This document shows positions 6,256 to 7,870 of a DNA stretch of 7,870 bases, in pieces. Position 1 is the first letter of the stretch. Every line of letters begins with the position of its first letter. The translations under genes and the position numbers were made by a program. The notes under the pieces are model-generated. The model was not told where the DNA came from. It saw only the letters and a list, made by a program, of their open reading frames with translations, and did not search any database. Source of the stretch: Deltaproteobacteria bacterium (GTDB lineage: Bacteria > Desulfobacterota > GWC2-55-46); assembly GCA_021825035.1 (NCBI GenBank), contig JAKAIQ010000095.1, positions 1 through 7,870 of the forward strand. Reading direction: 5' to 3'.

Positions 6256-7161
6256 ATGTACGATCTTGTCATAATTGGGGGCGGCCCGGCGGGCCTCACG
6301 GCTGGAATCTACGCCCAGAGGTCGAGGCTCAAAACCATTCTGCTTGAGAAGGGTGTCGTAGGCGGCCAGATAGCCTTGAGCGATATCATAGAGAATTATC
6401 CGGGTTTTTCGTCCATAAGCGGCGCCGGGCTCATGGAGAAGTTCGAGGAGCACGCAAGGGGACTCGGGCTTGAGATAAGATTGGATGAAGTAATTAATAT
6501 AACGGTTGAGGGCAAGGAAAAGGTCATAAGGACCTCGGAAGGTGAACTGAGGGCGAAGGCGTTGATAGTCGCAACGGGTGCAAAGCCGAGGCGCCTCGGG
6601 GTGCCTGGCGAAAAGGAGCTTACCGGGAAGGGGGTTTCATATTGCGCCACTTGCGACGGCCCCTTCTTCAGGCAGCGTACCGTTATGGTCGTTGGGGGAG
6701 GCGACACGGCGGTAAAGGAGGCCGTGTATCTTTCGAAGCTCGCATCTAAAGTCTACATCGTCCACAGGAGAGACAGGTTCAGGGCCGAAAAGATGCACCA
6801 GGAAAAGGCCGAGGCAACGCCCAATATAGAATTCCTTGCCAGTAACATACTTAAAGAGATTAAAGCGGAAAACGGAGTCGTCAGCAAGGCCGTGATTGAG
6901 AATCTCAAGAACCCGGCCGTGAAAGAGGTGGCTGTTGACGGCGTGTTCATATTCGTGGGCATAAATCCGACGACCGACTTCGTAGATGCCGAAAAGGACA
7001 CCGGCGGGTTCATAAAGACAAATCCAAGGATGGAGACGAGCATCCCAGGGGTTTTCGCGGCAGGAGACTGCCGCACAAGCCCTCTGCTCCAGGTGGCTAC
7101 AGCCGTTGGGGACGGCGCCATAGCGGCGTACATGGCAGAACAGTACATCGAAAATTATTGA
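6256..7161 (+). CDS. trxB: Thioredoxin-disulfide reductase
   Basis: TrxB is a cytoplasmic flavoenzyme that passes electrons from NADPH through FAD and a redox-active disulfide to thioredoxin. The 301 residues match the low-molecular-weight bacterial type. The FAD-binding GGGPAG is at 8-13. The active-site CATC is at 130-133, within the family signature YCATCDGPFF. The second Rossmann motif is GGGDTA (147-152). VHRRDRFRA (169-177) carries the basic residues that read the NADPH 2'-phosphate, so it looks NADPH-dependent rather than ferredoxin-linked. The FAD closing motif is AAGDCR...QVATAVGDGAIAA (268-290). The ATG at 6256 is fixed by a near-consensus ribosome binding site. No thioredoxin gene lies in the window. 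An alternative alkyl hydroperoxide reductase F is excluded because its N-terminal domains are absent. The 53-base gap before it may hold its own promoter. Confidence 0.96.
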   Translation: MYDLVIIGGGPAGLTAGIYAQRSRLKTILLEKGVVGGQIALSDIIENYPGFSSISGAGLMEKFEEHARGLGLEIRLDEVINITVEGKEKVIRTSEGELRAKALIVATGAKPRRLGVPGEKELTGKGVSYCATCDGPFFRQRTVMVVGGGDTAVKEAVYLSKLASKVYIVHRRDRFRAEKMHQEKAEATPNIEFLASNILKEIKAENGVVSKAVIENLKNPAVKEVAVDGVFIFVGINPTTDFVDAEKDTGGFIKTNPRMETSIPGVFAAGDCRTSPLLQVATAVGDGAIAAYMAEQYIENY

Positions 7162-7213
7162 TAGATAAAGCCCGTACGGAACGAACGATCCACATCGAAA
7201 GGTGAAGGACTCC

Positions 7214-7870
7214 GTGGGAAGGCCTCGGGAAAAGATAATAGTATCCATAGGCGGCAATGCGCTCATAAAGCGCGGAGAGACCGGAACAATAGAGGAGCAG
7301 TTCGACAATGCAAGGAAGGCCTGCGAGTTCATAGCAAGGCTTTCCGCTGCCGGAAAGAATATAATAGTCACCCACGGCAATGGGCCTGTTGTAGGGAATA
7401 TCGTTATAAGGAACGAGGCTGCGAGGAACTCCATTCCACCGATGCCGCTTTACATATGCGACGCGGACTCCGAGGGCGGCATTGGCTTCATGATCCAGCA
7501 GACCCTTTATAACTGGCTTCTCAAAAGCCGCGGCATGAAAGAGGTCGTTGCCGTGGTGACGCAGGTGGTGGTAGACCGTCTGGACCCTGCCTTCAAGAAC
7601 CCCTCGAAGCCGATAGGTCCGTTTTATACTCTCGATGAGGCGCGCGCTCTCGAGGCGAGAGGATGGGCTATGGTAGAAGACAGCCACAGGGGTTATAGAA
7701 GGGTAGTGCCTTCGCCGAGGCCCAGGAGGGTCGTAGAGTCGGCCGTCATAAGAAGGCTTGCCGAATCGGGGGTAATAGTCATAGCCGCCGGCGGTGGAGG
7801 AGTGCCTGTCTGCGAAAACGGGGACGGCGCCCTCAAAGGGGTCGACGCCGTGATAGACAAGGACCTGGCC
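7214..7870 (+). CDS. arcC: Carbamate kinase, 3' end cut by the window
   Basis: Carbamate kinase interconverts ATP plus carbamate and ADP plus carbamoyl phosphate, usually making ATP at the end of arginine deiminase, agmatine or purine-derived catabolism. The visible 219 codons run open to the last base. They show the amino acid kinase motifs SIGGNALIKRGE (11-22), VTHGNGPVVGN (52-62), SEGGIGFMIQQTL (86-98), VVTQVVVD (114-121), DPAFKNPSKPIGPFY (124-138), ED-x-x-RGYRRVVPSP (155-169), AAGGGGVPV (191-199) and the ADP-binding GVDAVIDKDLA (209-219). About 90 residues are missing beyond the window. GTG at 7214 is preferred, with GAAGGA at 7204-7209. An in-frame GTG at 7202 is possible but lacks a spaced ribosome binding site, and there is no in-frame ATG before the first motif. 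The gap of 52 bases to trxB contains no terminator. No arcA or argF is visible, so the pathway is not settled. The symbol follows the family. Confidence 0.93.
   Translation, partial: MGRPREKIIVSIGGNALIKRGETGTIEEQFDNARKACEFIARLSAAGKNIIVTHGNGPVVGNIVIRNEAARNSIPPMPLYICDADSEGGIGFMIQQTLYNWLLKSRGMKEVVAVVTQVVVDRLDPAFKNPSKPIGPFYTLDEARALEARGWAMVEDSHRGYRRVVPSPRPRRVVESAVIRRLAESGVIVIAAGGGGVPVCENGDGALKGVDAVIDKDLA

Noticed and set aside
5896..6453. 185-codon open frame on the - strand spanning the nfo-trxB gap
   Set aside because: Its sequence is the reverse of conserved endonuclease IV and thioredoxin reductase coding regions. It would cover the gap but shows no domain of its own.
7172..7179. CCGTACGG palindrome after trxB as a terminator or operator
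   Set aside because: It is only 8 bases with no loop and no T-run, so it cannot act as an intrinsic terminator. A single short palindrome is expected by chance.
6637..7434. 265-codon open frame on the - strand
   Set aside because: It lies opposite trxB and the start of the carbamate kinase, both with full family motifs. Its translation shows no recognisable domain. It is a shadow of a GC-rich coding strand.
7097..7687. 196-codon open frame on the - strand
   Set aside because: It is antisense to the carbamate kinase motifs and the trxB end, with no recognisable family or supporting ribosome binding site.
1..7870. CRISPR arrays, tRNA or rRNA genes, insertion sequences, attachment sites
   Set aside because: No regularly spaced repeats, cloverleaf-like conserved tRNA segments, transposase motifs or terminal inverted repeats were seen. 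Almost every base is in a well-supported gene.

Overview
The window is an ordinary, tightly packed chromosomal segment. Eight genes all lie on the + strand, with intergenic gaps of 1 to 53 bases. There are no RNA genes, mobile elements, CRISPR arrays or convincing terminators. Moderately high GC, heavy use of AGG (Arg) and ATA (Ile) codons, and a birA-coaX pair followed by a TPR protein and a divergent EF-G fit a Desulfobacterota/deltaproteobacterial or Nitrospirota-like bacterium. That placement is inference from style and gene order, not from a marker gene.

Layout. Bases 1-1753 carry cofactor genes: birA (biotin-protein ligase with an N-terminal helix-turn-helix; its true start may lie before the window) and coaX (type III pantothenate kinase). 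Bases 1762-5337 hold a translation-related block: a small TPR protein with a basic tail, a class-2 EF-G-like GTPase, and an alpha-helical repeat protein of unknown function. Bases 5339-6202 encode endonuclease IV (nfo). After the longest gap (53 bases), which has a candidate promoter and a near-perfect Shine-Dalgarno, comes trxB (6256-7161). The window ends inside a carbamate kinase gene (arcC-like, from 7214).

How the genes relate. birA through nfo look like one transcription unit: the gaps are 1 to 16 bases and several ribosome binding sites sit inside or against the preceding gene. trxB may also be transcribed from its own promoter. No single pathway joins all eight products. They mix cofactor supply (biotin attachment, first step of CoA synthesis), translation or ribosome-related GTPase activity, DNA repair, thiol redox balance and carbamoyl-phosphate metabolism.

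I found no new defence or mobile system. The most interesting part is the EF-G-like protein. It keeps all EF-G domains and the domain IV tip histidine, but has lost the switch II catalytic histidine and the P-loop aspartate. It is sandwiched between two uncharacterised helical-repeat proteins that could be functional partners.
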